Of a stretch of 29,434 bases of DNA, positions 8,227 to 17,033 are shown piece by piece. Position 1 is the stretch's first letter. Each line of letters begins with the position of its first letter. The stretch is from Dialister sp. UBA6422 (GTDB lineage: Bacteria > Bacillota > Negativicutes > Veillonellales > Dialisteraceae). The notes beneath the pieces were generated by a model. The model had not been told where the DNA came from, searched no databases, and saw nothing but the letters and a program-made list of their open reading frames with translations. The DNA is taken from contig DJPC01000016.1 of NCBI GenBank assembly GCA_002439665.1, positions 273 through 29,706 of the forward strand, given 5' to 3'. The position numbers and the translations under genes are program-made.

Positions 8227-9573
8227 TTAAGATGGATCTTTATTATAAGTAATCACTGTATCTACCGCTTCGTAATCAGAGAAAAAGCTATCTTGATAGG
8301 TTCTTCCATCCGCCCATTTGACTTTTTGGACGATAGTGACTTTGTGTCCTTCATGACCAGGTTCTTCCTTCTTATCTTCAGCTTGAGATGGATCAATCTT
8401 AGTAATCGTCTTGAAAGGAAGCGTTTCTTCTTTGGTTTGAGTAATATCCACATGGGACGGCTGATCATTCTCATTTCCCAAAATCCAAATGGTCACCTGT
8501 CCTGCCGTATATTCTGTATAGATATAAACCCCATGTTTTAAATGATTTCTAAAGCAAAAATCCAAAGATCCTTCTGCTACTGTGGCATCTCGGCCCATAG
8601 GAACATAGGATACCGGTGAATAATGACAAGTTCTCTGGGTCACTTCCAAGCCAGATAACAGGACTGCATTAAAAAGCGTACTACTTACCTGGCAAACGCC
8701 TCCGCCTGACCCTGGTTCTAATTTACCGTTGATAATGACTGGTGCTTCTAGATATCCATTGGCAGAAGACCTCAAACCAGTGGTTTTATTAAAGGAAAAT
8801 ACCTCTCCTGGACGAATAAAAACACCATTTAAGCTTTTAGCAGCCAATTCAATATTTTTGCTCCGATTCTTTTCAGGATAAAAAGAAGTGGAATAGCACC
8901 CTAAGACTCGATTGATTTCTTTGGCTTCACTAACGCTCATATTGGGGTCTTTTTCTTCGGATACAGGAATCTCCATCTTTCCTGACTCCCCATTGGTCAA
9001 GTACTTGTCTATAGAGGAAGTGAGTTCATCTGTTTTAATTTTTAAATACGGTCTTCCCTTAGAAAATGTGACAGAGCCATCTCTCTTAAATGTTGGATAT
9101 GCATTATGGGGCGGTTTTTCATAAGTTTTTTCTAAATTCTTAATATAAGATTGCAATGCATCTGTATCATACACCGCTTCCATATGCGAAGCCTGTCCAT
9201 TCCAAAGAATATGCCACCGGTCGTACCACTTTTCAAACAAGTTACCTGTACGCCCCAAAGCCATGGCATCTTGCAAAGATGACTGGTCATAATGGACATG
9301 TAAATCACCATAAGGCAAAGTTTCTTCCACTTCACCTCGTGTCAAAATCAATTTGCCTTTTTTGAGTTCTTCATTCTTATCCGCCATCAGTGATTCTAAT
9401 TCTTCTCTATTTTTGCCTCCCACATTGATCCCATTGATATAAACACCGGGCACAAGTGCATCTGATTTGACCCATATAAAAGGAGCGATAACTATGCCAG
9501 CTGCCAGAATAGATAAGAATGAAATTATCCACCGTTTTCCCCGATTTGTTTTTTTCAAGAAACGTCCCTTCAT
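8227..9573 (-). CDS. VanW family membrane-anchored cell-wall protein
   Basis: The protein has 448 residues. A basic start (MKGRFLKKTNRGKRW) and one hydrophobic segment (about 15-36) act as signal anchor and place the rest outside the membrane. A putative peptidoglycan-binding region of the YoaR type follows (VYINGINVGGKNREELESL). The VanW domain (about 235-370) has its hallmark FIRPGEVFSFN, GGGVCQVSSTLFNAVLLSGL and SYVPMGRDATV segments. Despite the name, these proteins are widespread and do not imply vancomycin resistance; the biochemical role of VanW is not established. I chose the ATG at 9573, which overlaps the holA stop as ATGA, over an upstream TTG at 9582, so translation is probably coupled to holA. 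The position between the replicase genes holA and polC is unusual. Confidence 0.88.
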   Translation of the reverse strand: MKGRFLKKTNRGKRWIISFLSILAAGIVIAPFIWVKSDALVPGVYINGINVGGKNREELESLMADKNEELKKGKLILTRGEVEETLPYGDLHVHYDQSSLQDAMALGRTGNLFEKWYDRWHILWNGQASHMEAVYDTDALQSYIKNLEKTYEKPPHNAYPTFKRDGSVTFSKGRPYLKIKTDELTSSIDKYLTNGESGKMEIPVSEEKDPNMSVSEAKEINRVLGCYSTSFYPEKNRSKNIELAAKSLNGVFIRPGEVFSFNKTTGLRSSANGYLEAPVIINGKLEPGSGGGVCQVSSTLFNAVLLSGLEVTQRTCHYSPVSYVPMGRDATVAEGSLDFCFRNHLKHGVYIYTEYTAGQVTIWILGNENDQPSHVDITQTKEETLPFKTITKIDPSQAEDKKEEPGHEGHKVTIVQKVKWADGRTYQDSFFSDYEAVDTVITYNKDPS

Positions 9574-10568
9574 TTCATACAATATTGCAAAAGCAGATCT
9601 TTTAATTCTGCCTCAGAATTTCCTTGGCGGGAATAAAACTGATACTGAAAAATTTTCAACAAAAACCATTCTACCTCATCTTCCGTTACTTTTCTGGCAT
9701 CCGCCACTAAATATTTCCATTGCCATGCTTTGCTAATATGTAACATCTGCTGCATCCGAAGTACTGGTACTCGATTTCTTTCCATCTCTTTTAGCATTTT
9801 GATTTGTCTAAATTTAGCAGAAAGGGCTCCTAAATTTTTAATAGTAGTGGAGGTATCTGTAAATACTCTATCTGCACTGGCCAATACAGCCGATGATTTT
9901 TTATCAAGTAATACATTGATAAATTTGAACACTCCCTGATTCATATAATCAGGCAAAGCCAGTTCCAATATATGTTTTGTTACCACCGATTCGTTGCCAC
10001 ACATCAGTACAATCTTATCACATTCTGTCTGTAATAGAGGCAGAGAAACCGTATCCCATGAAGAAAGTACCATTTCCATATAATTCCTTCCTGCAAAATC
10101 CACTCGTTTCCCCGCTTGCTGTAACATATGAATCATCATTTCCGCCGCATCGGAAGATTTAAGTAAGTCCAATTTTTCGCTATAACAAATAGAAAGAAGC
10201 GATTTAACAATTTTTGTCCGGCTGTCTGCTTTTCCATCTAGCAAAATTAAGCAAAAAATATCTGGGGGAAGATTCTCTAAGGTGTTTAAAAAAGAAACTT
10301 GTGCTGGATCTTCTTTGCTAGACTTAGATATTCTTTTCAAAAATGGCGGATTATGGATCATAACAGCTGTCGCTGAAGAAAAAAGAGATTGTCCTTCCAA
10401 TGCATTCTGATAGGCCTCATAATTTCCCTGTCCATCAAATTCCGTCACTTCAGGAGGATTGTTATGAAAATAAGCTTGTAATAGAGCGTCTTTACGCAAG
10501 CTAATAGATACCAGATCTTCTCCATATAAAAAACAACAATTTGCTTTATTCAGTTTTTTTACTGCCAT
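9570..10568 (-). CDS. holA: DNA polymerase III delta subunit HolA
   Basis: HolA is the clamp-loader wrench that opens the sliding clamp. The 332-residue length fits the family. Supporting features are the N-terminal NCCFLYGEDLVSI block (the family's YG-D element), an AAA-type fold without a functional Walker A, CLILLDGKADSRTK in the first domain, and the C-terminal helical collar region with SAVLASADRVFTD and LGALSAKFRQIKMLKEM. AGAAGGACG serves as ribosome site. It lies 117 bases downstream of comEC, a conserved neighbourhood in Firmicutes, and its stop overlaps the vanW start. Overall similarity of HolA proteins is low, so the assignment uses position and fold pattern together. Confidence 0.9.
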   Translation of the reverse strand: MAVKKLNKANCCFLYGEDLVSISLRKDALLQAYFHNNPPEVTEFDGQGNYEAYQNALEGQSLFSSATAVMIHNPPFLKRISKSSKEDPAQVSFLNTLENLPPDIFCLILLDGKADSRTKIVKSLLSICYSEKLDLLKSSDAAEMMIHMLQQAGKRVDFAGRNYMEMVLSSWDTVSLPLLQTECDKIVLMCGNESVVTKHILELALPDYMNQGVFKFINVLLDKKSSAVLASADRVFTDTSTTIKNLGALSAKFRQIKMLKEMERNRVPVLRMQQMLHISKAWQWKYLVADARKVTEDEVEWFLLKIFQYQFYSRQGNSEAELKDLLLQYCMK

Positions 10569-10685
10569 ACAATCGTCCTTCTATCCTAAGATACTATAAA
10601 ATGAAATGGTTCTACCATAGAATCTGTATACCAAAACCTATAGCAAAGAAAGCTCTTTACTTATGTTACAAGAGACTATTGATAG

Positions 10686-12926
10686 CTATCTCAAATGCCA
10701 TTCATTGTTAAATGTAATTTCCTGCATACCATCTAAATAGGTATTTCGAGCTTCTATAGGATATAAGGTAAATAATTCCATATTTTCCCAAGAATGTTGC
10801 AGGCGATTTCCGTAATAAACAACCATTTCAGGAACTACTTGTTCCATATCCTTAGTTGTTAATTCTTTATATCCCCCTTGCCCTACTAGCCATAACCTGT
10901 GAGGATGAACACCTAAAGGAGATATGGATTTTTTCCCTTGTATATATATATTCCAAACATCATTTCCAATAATCCAACTGCTACCATTGGTATGATATAA
11001 AATATCACCCATAGCTAATTTAGCCTTCCCCAATTGCCTAATCGGTGCTTCATAGGTATCTTGTAATTTCGGTACTTTGTCTTTCCATGAACCGCCTGTC
11101 ACCCATATTTCCTTGACCGGCACTGATAAAGTGAATGGAATCGTATGTAACACATCTTCTACATTAAGAATCAAAATATCAGCAGCAAAAATACCTTCAT
11201 ATCCTAAGAAAGAATTCCATTCCCAAGCGGAACGATGTGATACCACCCCACCGCCTTTATAATATAAAATTTTTTGATTTCCATGAACTAAAACCATTCC
11301 TTGGTCAGGGCCTAAATCAGGACAATATACCAGAAGCTTGGGGGCTGTCACGTATAGGAAGCCAATCCACAGAGAAAAAATCCCCCATATACTAGCCACA
11401 ACAAGCCGTTTCCTCGAAAAAGACAGCCAAGACCGATGGAAATAAATCATTCCTAAAGTAAGATAATACCAGATACTTTGCCAAGCGGTCATACCGCCTA
11501 TTCCAACTGATGCTTTAGGCAAAGAAGCCAGCGCCATATTCAATCTAAGAGCTATCCATAAGCCATAATCAGCTACATAAAGAATGCCACCTGCTAAAGG
11601 CATACATATGATGGATAAAGCGGCTGCTAAAAGTCCAGCAATAATAGTCCATTCCAAAAATGGTGCGACCAAAAGATTAGCCGGAATAAAATATAAGGGG
11701 AACACATGGAAATCATATAAAATAATAGGAATAGTCAAAAGCTGGGCAGAAATAGCTAAAGATGTAGCTTCTAAAATCCAAAAGGGAACAGAAAGAAGCT
11801 TCTTCAAAGAACCCAAAATCGAACGATAAAACAGTAAAATGCCTGCTGAAGCACCTACAGACAATTGAAAGCTTACATCATATAGGTAAAAAGGATCCCA
11901 TAATACCATACCTGCTACTACAGCACCCAGGAGATTTAAGGTCGTCTTTTCTCGTTCTAAAAAAACGCCTCCTACTGTCAAAATTCCCATAGCTGTAGCG
12001 CGAATCACAGGTGGGACAAATCCAGCCAAAAGGGCATAAAAAAGGACAACTCCGATAGAACTTATTAAAACAGCTTTATGAGGAAGCCCTATCCATTTGC
12101 CTAAAAAATATAAGAATCCAAATAAAAGAGCAATATGAGAACCAGACACTGATAAAATATGAACAATCCCAGTGGCAGAAAAAGAATTCATAATAGATGG
12201 TGAAATATCATTATAATTCCCGCCAAAGAGTAACGTCATAAGAATATGAAGCCGCTTCTCGTCCATATAGGGCAAAAAAGAATCAAAAACATGACCTTTG
12301 ATCGTTTCTGCTAGCCGCATAGGCATGCAGGTACCGCTATCTCCTAAAGAATCAATGGACACACCTTCTGGTAAATAAATCCTTCCTAATAAGTGACGAC
12401 TTCGATATCGCCCTTCTAAATTCATTTTCCCAGGATTTTTATAGTTTCGAATAGCCGTCATCTGCCCTAAGACAGATATTCTCTCTCCTAAAAAATGGGA
12501 ATGTTCTACCCCAGATTCATAGAGATAGGCCGTGCCATGAAGGGTCTTTTCTATTCCGTCAGCATATCTGATTTTTTCTAGGTCCACCAAGTATCGCGTA
12601 TAGGCCCCTTCTTCTTTATCCATAAGAGGGGGTTCTATAATCACCGCTTCATAAGTACCCTCGCTTCCAACAACCCATGAAGATTCATTTTGAAGCGCTT
12701 CATCAGATACATACATGCGACCCATACCTATCAAGCAAAAAAAGCATAAAGCCGCTCCTAAGAAGAGTGCTTTTTCTTTTTTCCAGCAAGCGGTTCCCAA
12801 AAGAAAAAAAGCGATTCCTAATAGCACGACTCCCACCCATAGCGTCTCTTCTTTTATGTAGTCATAGCCAATGACACCAATGGATAAAGAAATCCCGCTC
12901 CATAGCAATAATACATGGTACTTCAT
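10686..12926 (-). CDS. comEC: DNA internalization competence protein ComEC/Rec2, with degenerate beta-lactamase-like tail
   Basis: ComEC forms the membrane channel through which single-stranded DNA enters during natural transformation. The 746 residues show N-terminal membrane segments, a soluble OB-like DUF4131 region (about 85-190), and the Competence domain with many membrane spans (about 215-530), including HILSVSGSHIALL (256-268) and FVPPVIRATAMG (303-314). A metallo-beta-lactamase-like tail follows (about 530-746). The tail keeps a remnant of the family's DVGQGD element as PDLGPDQGMVLV. The metal-binding HxHxDH motif expected after it is missing; the position reads DILILNVEDVLHTIPF. Nuclease activity of the tail is therefore doubtful. 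The ATG overlaps the comEA stop as ATGA. No second frame or stop suggests a broken gene. Confidence 0.94.
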   Translation of the reverse strand: MKYHVLLLWSGISLSIGVIGYDYIKEETLWVGVVLLGIAFFLLGTACWKKEKALFLGAALCFFCLIGMGRMYVSDEALQNESSWVVGSEGTYEAVIIEPPLMDKEEGAYTRYLVDLEKIRYADGIEKTLHGTAYLYESGVEHSHFLGERISVLGQMTAIRNYKNPGKMNLEGRYRSRHLLGRIYLPEGVSIDSLGDSGTCMPMRLAETIKGHVFDSFLPYMDEKRLHILMTLLFGGNYNDISPSIMNSFSATGIVHILSVSGSHIALLFGFLYFLGKWIGLPHKAVLISSIGVVLFYALLAGFVPPVIRATAMGILTVGGVFLEREKTTLNLLGAVVAGMVLWDPFYLYDVSFQLSVGASAGILLFYRSILGSLKKLLSVPFWILEATSLAISAQLLTIPIILYDFHVFPLYFIPANLLVAPFLEWTIIAGLLAAALSIICMPLAGGILYVADYGLWIALRLNMALASLPKASVGIGGMTAWQSIWYYLTLGMIYFHRSWLSFSRKRLVVASIWGIFSLWIGFLYVTAPKLLVYCPDLGPDQGMVLVHGNQKILYYKGGGVVSHRSAWEWNSFLGYEGIFAADILILNVEDVLHTIPFTLSVPVKEIWVTGGSWKDKVPKLQDTYEAPIRQLGKAKLAMGDILYHTNGSSWIIGNDVWNIYIQGKKSISPLGVHPHRLWLVGQGGYKELTTKDMEQVVPEMVVYYGNRLQHSWENMELFTLYPIEARNTYLDGMQEITFNNEWHLR

Positions 12927-13483
12927 AAAGTAATCCGATCAGACAACTTTTGAAATTTGCTATCCCCAATAGATGGGACTTTCTTAATATCCTCCTTGGC
13001 CTTAAACCATCCATTATCCTCTCTATATCGAATAATTTTTTCTGCAGTAGCTGGTCCTACACCAGGTAATGTCTCTAGTTCTTGGGCAGAAGCTTGATTG
13101 ATATTGATCAAATTTTCTTTGCTAGCAGTTGTCTGATAGGGGTTTAATGGAATATAAACTTTATCTCCATCGGAAACCACATCTGCCATATTTACATCAT
13201 CAGTATTGGCATAGGGAAGTACATCACCCGCTGCTTTGACTACATCAAAAACGCGACTTTTTGCTGGTAATTGATATACACCAGGATGACGAATAGCTCC
13301 TACTACATAAACTAGTATCTCTCCTTCTTTATGATGCTCCGTATCCGTAAGGTCAGTGACTGTCACTTCCTTTTCCGCAGGAGAAGCTAGTAAGAAAAAA
13401 TAAGAAAGAGTCACCCCGCATAGAATGATACCGGCTAGCAGACAAAGAATCACAATCCGTCTGCTTTCTTGATCTCGTTCCAT
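12923..13483 (-). CDS. comEA: DNA receptor ComEA (SLBB plus helix-hairpin-helix)
   Basis: ComEA is the membrane-anchored double-stranded DNA receptor of the competence machinery. After a short basic start there is one membrane anchor (VILCLLAGIILCGVTLSYFF). An SLBB-type domain follows (EILVYVVGAIRHPGVYQLP through DGDKVYIPLNP). Last come paired helix-hairpin-helix motifs (NINQASAQELETLPGVGPAT, then DIKKVPSIGDSKFQKL). I prefer the ATG at 13483 (186 residues), which has GGGGGT seven bases upstream, over the ATG at 13498, which has no ribosome site. The stop overlaps the comEC start. Retention of both comEA and comEC suggests possible transformability, but pilus and regulator genes are not in view. 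Confidence 0.93.
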   Translation of the reverse strand: MERDQESRRIVILCLLAGIILCGVTLSYFFLLASPAEKEVTVTDLTDTEHHKEGEILVYVVGAIRHPGVYQLPAKSRVFDVVKAAGDVLPYANTDDVNMADVVSDGDKVYIPLNPYQTTASKENLININQASAQELETLPGVGPATAEKIIRYREDNGWFKAKEDIKKVPSIGDSKFQKLSDRITL

Positions 13484-13618
13484 AGGAATGACCCCCATTG
13501 GTAAGAAGTATATGTTGACATAAAGAATACAGTGAATACATCAAAAAATGGTTATAAAAATAGTTGCATTTTATTCCTATATAATGAAATCACTGATCCA
13601 TCTGTATGTTTAGTTAGC

Positions 13619-14128
13619 TTATTTTTCTTCCTTATCTTTGTTTTCTTCTTGCGTTTGTTGTTCCTGCTGGCGAGCTGCTGCAGAATTAGAATCAATAAGG
13701 CTCTGGCGATTTTTCTTTAAGCTATCTAGTACATTTTCCATATTGGTTTCTACATATTTCAATACATCAGTGGCATAAGTGACAGAGCTGGTACGGAGTT
13801 CATCAGCAGATTTATTGGCTGATGTAATAACTTCATTGGCTCTTTCCTGTGCCTGTTTTACCAGTTCACTTTCTTCAGTAATACGGGCAATGTAATCTTT
13901 TGCCTGTGCTACCGTATCTTCTGCTTTCTTTTCAGCATCTAGCATGATACGTTCCTTATCTGCTACAATGCGCCGTGCACTTTCAAGTTCATTTGGCAAA
14001 GACTGATTGATCGCATCAATGAGACGTGCCACTTCATCCTTATCTACCATTTTTTTATTGGTGAAAGGTACTTCACTTGCGTTATTAATTACATTTTCAA
14101 GTTCTTCTAACAGTTTTCTTGTATCCAT
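13619..14128 (-). CDS. Coiled-coil protein of unknown function
   Basis: The protein has 169 residues and is very rich in Glu, Lys, Ala and Gln, without membrane segment or signal. A long helical heptad-like region (about 40-140) includes ARRIVADKERIMLDAEKKAE and KQAQERANEVITSANKSADE. The charged low-complexity tail is QQEQQTQEENKDKEEK. It resembles the coiled-coil stalk proteins loosely annotated as ATP synthase subunit B/H-like or DivIVA-like, but it lacks the membrane helix of the former, and I do not assign either. It follows coaD by 10 bases with ribosome site GAGG, so it belongs to rsmD-coaD. A structural or scaffold role is the most that can be said. Confidence 0.75.
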   Translation of the reverse strand: MDTRKLLEELENVINNASEVPFTNKKMVDKDEVARLIDAINQSLPNELESARRIVADKERIMLDAEKKAEDTVAQAKDYIARITEESELVKQAQERANEVITSANKSADELRTSSVTYATDVLKYVETNMENVLDSLKKNRQSLIDSNSAAARQQEQQTQEENKDKEEK

Positions 14129-14138
14129 AATAGTAGCC

Positions 14139-14627
14139 TCATTTCTTTTCTGATTCTAATTTCTTCTTGATCATTTCCTGAACATATGGCGGCACCATTT
14201 GTGTTACATCCCCATTAAAATGGGCCAGCTCCCGGACACCCGTAGAAGAAAGATAGGAGTAATGGCTGTCCGTCATGAAAAATGCGGTTTCCAGAGTGGG
14301 GTCGATTTTTTTTATCATCAGCGCCCGTTGAAATTCATATTCAAAATCACTAAAAGCGCGAAGACCACGGATCAAAAGATGGCAATCTTTGCTGGCTGCA
14401 TATTCATTGAGCAGTCCGTCAAATGCATCTACTTCCACATTGGGAATATCCTTGGTTGTTTCCCGAAGCATATCCAATCGTTCTTCGGTAGTAAACATAT
14501 AATGCTTTGTGGGATTCAAAAAAGCTGCCACAATCAGTTTATCCACCAGGCTGGCGCTCCTTCTGATAATATCCAGATGACCATAAGTGACTGGGTCAAA
14601 ACTTCCAGGGCATATAGCTAATTTCAT
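14139..14627 (-). CDS. coaD: Phosphopantetheine adenylyltransferase CoaD
   Basis: CoaD transfers AMP from ATP to 4'-phosphopantetheine, giving dephospho-CoA, the penultimate step of coenzyme A synthesis. The 162 residues start with MKLAICPGSFDPVTYGHLD, which holds the nucleotidyltransferase TxGH signature. They continue with LLIRGLRAFSDFEYEFQ, which binds phosphopantetheine, and YSYLSSTGVREL, equivalent to the ISSTxVR motif. The length matches the family exactly from this ATG. The longer frame reaching to 14699 would add 24 residues overlapping rsmD and is rejected. The ATG overlaps the rsmD stop as ATGA, so the two are probably translationally coupled. rsmD-coaD is a common pair in bacteria. 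Confidence 0.97.
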   Translation of the reverse strand: MKLAICPGSFDPVTYGHLDIIRRSASLVDKLIVAAFLNPTKHYMFTTEERLDMLRETTKDIPNVEVDAFDGLLNEYAASKDCHLLIRGLRAFSDFEYEFQRALMIKKIDPTLETAFFMTDSHYSYLSSTGVRELAHFNGDVTQMVPPYVQEMIKKKLESEKK

Positions 14628-15193
14628 TGAACTTCTCCCTCTGTTCTTCTGCAAAGCAGATAGGTAACAACAATAGCCCCCACTTTCTTTTCTTTCCATA
14701 TAGCGAGAGTCCCTTCAAAAAGAGATACATCAGGGGGTTCAGAAATAGAATGTTCTGCCACAATGATGCTATTTTCTGCAGGAAGCCCGCAAGATATGAT
14801 CGTGGACAGAATCTCATTGATATAGCCCTTACGATAGGGCGGATCCATAAAAATATAGTCAAACTGCTCACCTTGTAAACTTTTGAGTGAGCTGTTTACA
14901 TCTCTAGTGATAACAGAAATTTTATCCTCTACATGACATTTTTTAGCATTTGCCCGAATGATACGTCCCGTCGCTTTATCAATAAAAACGGCTGAATCTG
15001 CACCTCGTGATAAAGCTTCCAGCCCCATAGCTCCGGTTCCGGCAAAAATATCCAGCACCTTGGTTTCTACTAGTCCCACATTGGCAAGTACATTAAAAAT
15101 GCTTTCTCTTACACGACCTAACGTGGGCCTTGTATTTCTACCTGCCGGTGCTTCAAGGATTGTTCCCTTGGCATTGCCACCAATTATTCTCAT
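14624..15193 (-). CDS. rsmD: 16S rRNA (guanine966-N2)-methyltransferase RsmD
   Basis: RsmD methylates G966 of 16S rRNA using S-adenosylmethionine. The 189-residue protein has the family start MRIIGGNAKG, the RPTLGRVRESIFNVL block, SAM-binding motif I VLDIFAGTGAMGLEALSRGA and the catalytic DPPY motif (DYIFMDPPYRKG). I chose the ATG at 15193, which has GAGG seven bases upstream. The ATG at 15199 sits one base from that ribosome site. The gene heads the operon with coaD and the coiled-coil gene; an extended -10 promoter lies about 45 bases upstream. Confidence 0.95.
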   Translation of the reverse strand: MRIIGGNAKGTILEAPAGRNTRPTLGRVRESIFNVLANVGLVETKVLDIFAGTGAMGLEALSRGADSAVFIDKATGRIIRANAKKCHVEDKISVITRDVNSSLKSLQGEQFDYIFMDPPYRKGYINEILSTIISCGLPAENSIIVAEHSISEPPDVSLFEGTLAIWKEKKVGAIVVTYLLCRRTEGEVQ

Positions 15194-15234
15194 ATACATT
15201 CCTCATTGTGCTTTTTGATTTCACACTTGAATTA

Positions 15235-15262
15235 ATTATAGCATAAATAGGGAAAATTGGAA
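15235..15262 (-). promoter_or_regulatory. Extended -10 promoter of rsmD-coaD
   Basis: On the minus strand TGC-TATAAT (TATAAT at 15235-15240, TG element in 15241-15243) forms a perfect extended -10. A weak -35, TTCCAA (15257-15262), lies 16 bases away. The upstream gene ends at 15348, so this is intergenic. Confidence 0.65.
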
Positions 15263-15347
15263 TAAGAAATTTAGATAGCTACGCACCAAATATGCGATGG
15301 ATTTTGCCTTTTCAAGTTTTCTTCATGAGCTAAATAAGGGGCTAAAA

Positions 15348-16925
15348 TCACTTGTCTTTCAATACTATCAGTATGCATAATACAGGTAGACATAGCACAT
15401 AGCTAAAAGAATAACGAAAAACCGAAGAGGCTGGCGTTGAGAGGAGCAAGATAGCTGTATTGAGTAAAAGAGGACTTGCACCAAGTCCGTAGTTTTTCTG
15501 TTGTAAATGGAACATTAATAGAATCCACAAAGTCATCCATAAGCATAGGCCCGTTCCTAAAAAGTGACTTCCTTCCCATTGTATCCTAGCTAATATGGAT
15601 TTTAAAAACATAGGCATGGGAAAATGCCCCACAGCCATGCGATCATTATCTGCAGGAACCATATGAGCTGTATTATCGTCACTAAGAGCCCATCCAAATC
15701 TAGACTGCACCCCATATTCCATAGGATCCACATTCCATAGAGCATATGTTTCTGTCAGCCATCCTTCTATATAGATTTTAGGATTATCTATCCCTGTTTC
15801 TAGCCAAAGACGTAAGAATTTTCCTTTTTCCTGATTTAATTCATGCCTTTTGAAATCATCATGCCATTTCACAAAGTCCACAGTATAAGGAGAATAAGTT
15901 TCTTTCCAAATGGAGGTTTTCAAAATGCCATCCATCATATCGACCGTTTCTTTGCTTCTTGTACCATGCGTAACCAAGGTGCGTCCCAATTGCTGCAAAG
16001 GAATCGCCATAGATTCTTGAAATAAAGGTTCAAAATGATGTACTTCTTGAATCCAACGAGCTGGGAAAATCGCAAGCATCATACTTAAAAGACAAGGAAT
16101 CCATATGTATCGATTTCCGTATTGATACACCAAAAGTCCTGTAAGAATGACAGACAAAATAATCCCATTATTTCTAAAAAGCATGGTGCCCAATAACGCT
16201 GCAATCAATAATATATACCGTTTTCTATCCCATCTAGGATTTTCACGGAAAAGTAAAAACAGCCACATCCAAAGCAAAAGAGATAAAGAAAATATACCAT
16301 CTCGCACCGCTGCTATATCATAATTCCCTACCATAGGCCAGAGGGTAAAGAATAAATAGAGGCCCCATCCCATCTTTTCATGATAATGATTGATCACCCA
16401 ATAGCAAAAACGGGTCAAGGTAAAAGTCATCACCCCCAATTGAATGAGTGATAAAAGAAAAATAATGGGTTCTGCTGTTCCTATCCATTGGCGGCCCCAA
16501 AATGCACCATACCCATAGATCAAAGAATAGAGCCAAGGAAATTGGATGCTGCCATATAAGGGATGATTGATCATAAAAACAGTGTCATTCATTCCTGGTG
16601 CTGGATAAAAAGCTAGCAAAAAAGGAATCTGCCAAAGAAACATGAAAAGAGCTGCCAGATAGAAATGCTTGTGTCCCTGCCTAGGACTTCTCTTCCATTG
16701 CCAATGAGCAAGACGAGGAAGAGTCATCACAAGGATAAGAAATAAAAAAGCAGCCACATCAGCAATAACAGCTAAATCCCACCATTCTAAAATAGGATAA
16801 CCTGGTAGTGACAACTTCCCTTCTCTATCCATGTAATCTATTTTGAGTGTATACCAAATGGCACTGCTAAGCCCTAGTGAAAAAATGCCAATCCATCGAT
16901 GGCCTGCCAGCTTCTTAAGAATCAT
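15348..16925 (-). CDS. Multi-pass membrane protein, GT-C/DUF6020-like
   Basis: The 525-residue protein has many membrane spans, starting with IGIFSLGLSSAIWYTL and AVIADVAAFLFLILVMTLP. The first large outer loop carries FYPAPGMNDTVFMINHPLYG (about residues 106-125). An acidic residue in that place is typical of GT-C fold glycosyltransferases and of the DUF6020 family of membrane proteins. A long soluble part near the C-terminus (about 310-440) contains QLGRTLVTHGTRSKETVDMM. The ATG at 16925 is preceded by AGGAGGTG at good spacing and lies downstream of a terminator. A longer frame to 17006 would begin inside that terminator and is rejected. A role in cell-surface glycan assembly or modification is inference; no sugar or lipid partner gene is adjacent. 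Confidence 0.8.
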   Translation of the reverse strand: MILKKLAGHRWIGIFSLGLSSAIWYTLKIDYMDREGKLSLPGYPILEWWDLAVIADVAAFLFLILVMTLPRLAHWQWKRSPRQGHKHFYLAALFMFLWQIPFLLAFYPAPGMNDTVFMINHPLYGSIQFPWLYSLIYGYGAFWGRQWIGTAEPIIFLLSLIQLGVMTFTLTRFCYWVINHYHEKMGWGLYLFFTLWPMVGNYDIAAVRDGIFSLSLLLWMWLFLLFRENPRWDRKRYILLIAALLGTMLFRNNGIILSVILTGLLVYQYGNRYIWIPCLLSMMLAIFPARWIQEVHHFEPLFQESMAIPLQQLGRTLVTHGTRSKETVDMMDGILKTSIWKETYSPYTVDFVKWHDDFKRHELNQEKGKFLRLWLETGIDNPKIYIEGWLTETYALWNVDPMEYGVQSRFGWALSDDNTAHMVPADNDRMAVGHFPMPMFLKSILARIQWEGSHFLGTGLCLWMTLWILLMFHLQQKNYGLGASPLLLNTAILLLSTPASSVFRYSFSYVLCLPVLCILIVLKDK

Positions 16926-16971
16926 CCCATCACCTCCTGGGAAAGCAATACCTAGATTATGAAATCCCATC

Positions 16972-17008
16972 AAAAAAACTGTGAAACAATACATGTATTG
17001 TCTCACAG
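16972..17008 (-). terminator. Terminator of the cydB-like/small ORF unit
   Basis: CTGTGAAACAATACA and TGTATTGTCTCACAG (16979-16993, 16994-17008) form a hairpin with one mismatch. It is followed on the minus strand by seven T residues (16972-16978). It lies 25 bases after the stop codon of the 56-residue ORF. Confidence 0.9.
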
Positions 17009-17033
17009 CTTTTGTACTATGACAATGGTCACT

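Noticed and set aside
14596..14871. A 91-codon minus-strand frame across rsmD/coaD
   Set aside because: Different frame inside rsmD, whose motifs (SAM site, DPPY) are intact; overlaps the coaD start.
16925..17006. N-terminal extension of the GT-C-like membrane protein
   Set aside because: It would start inside the terminator hairpin, and a perfect ribosome site marks the ATG at 16925.
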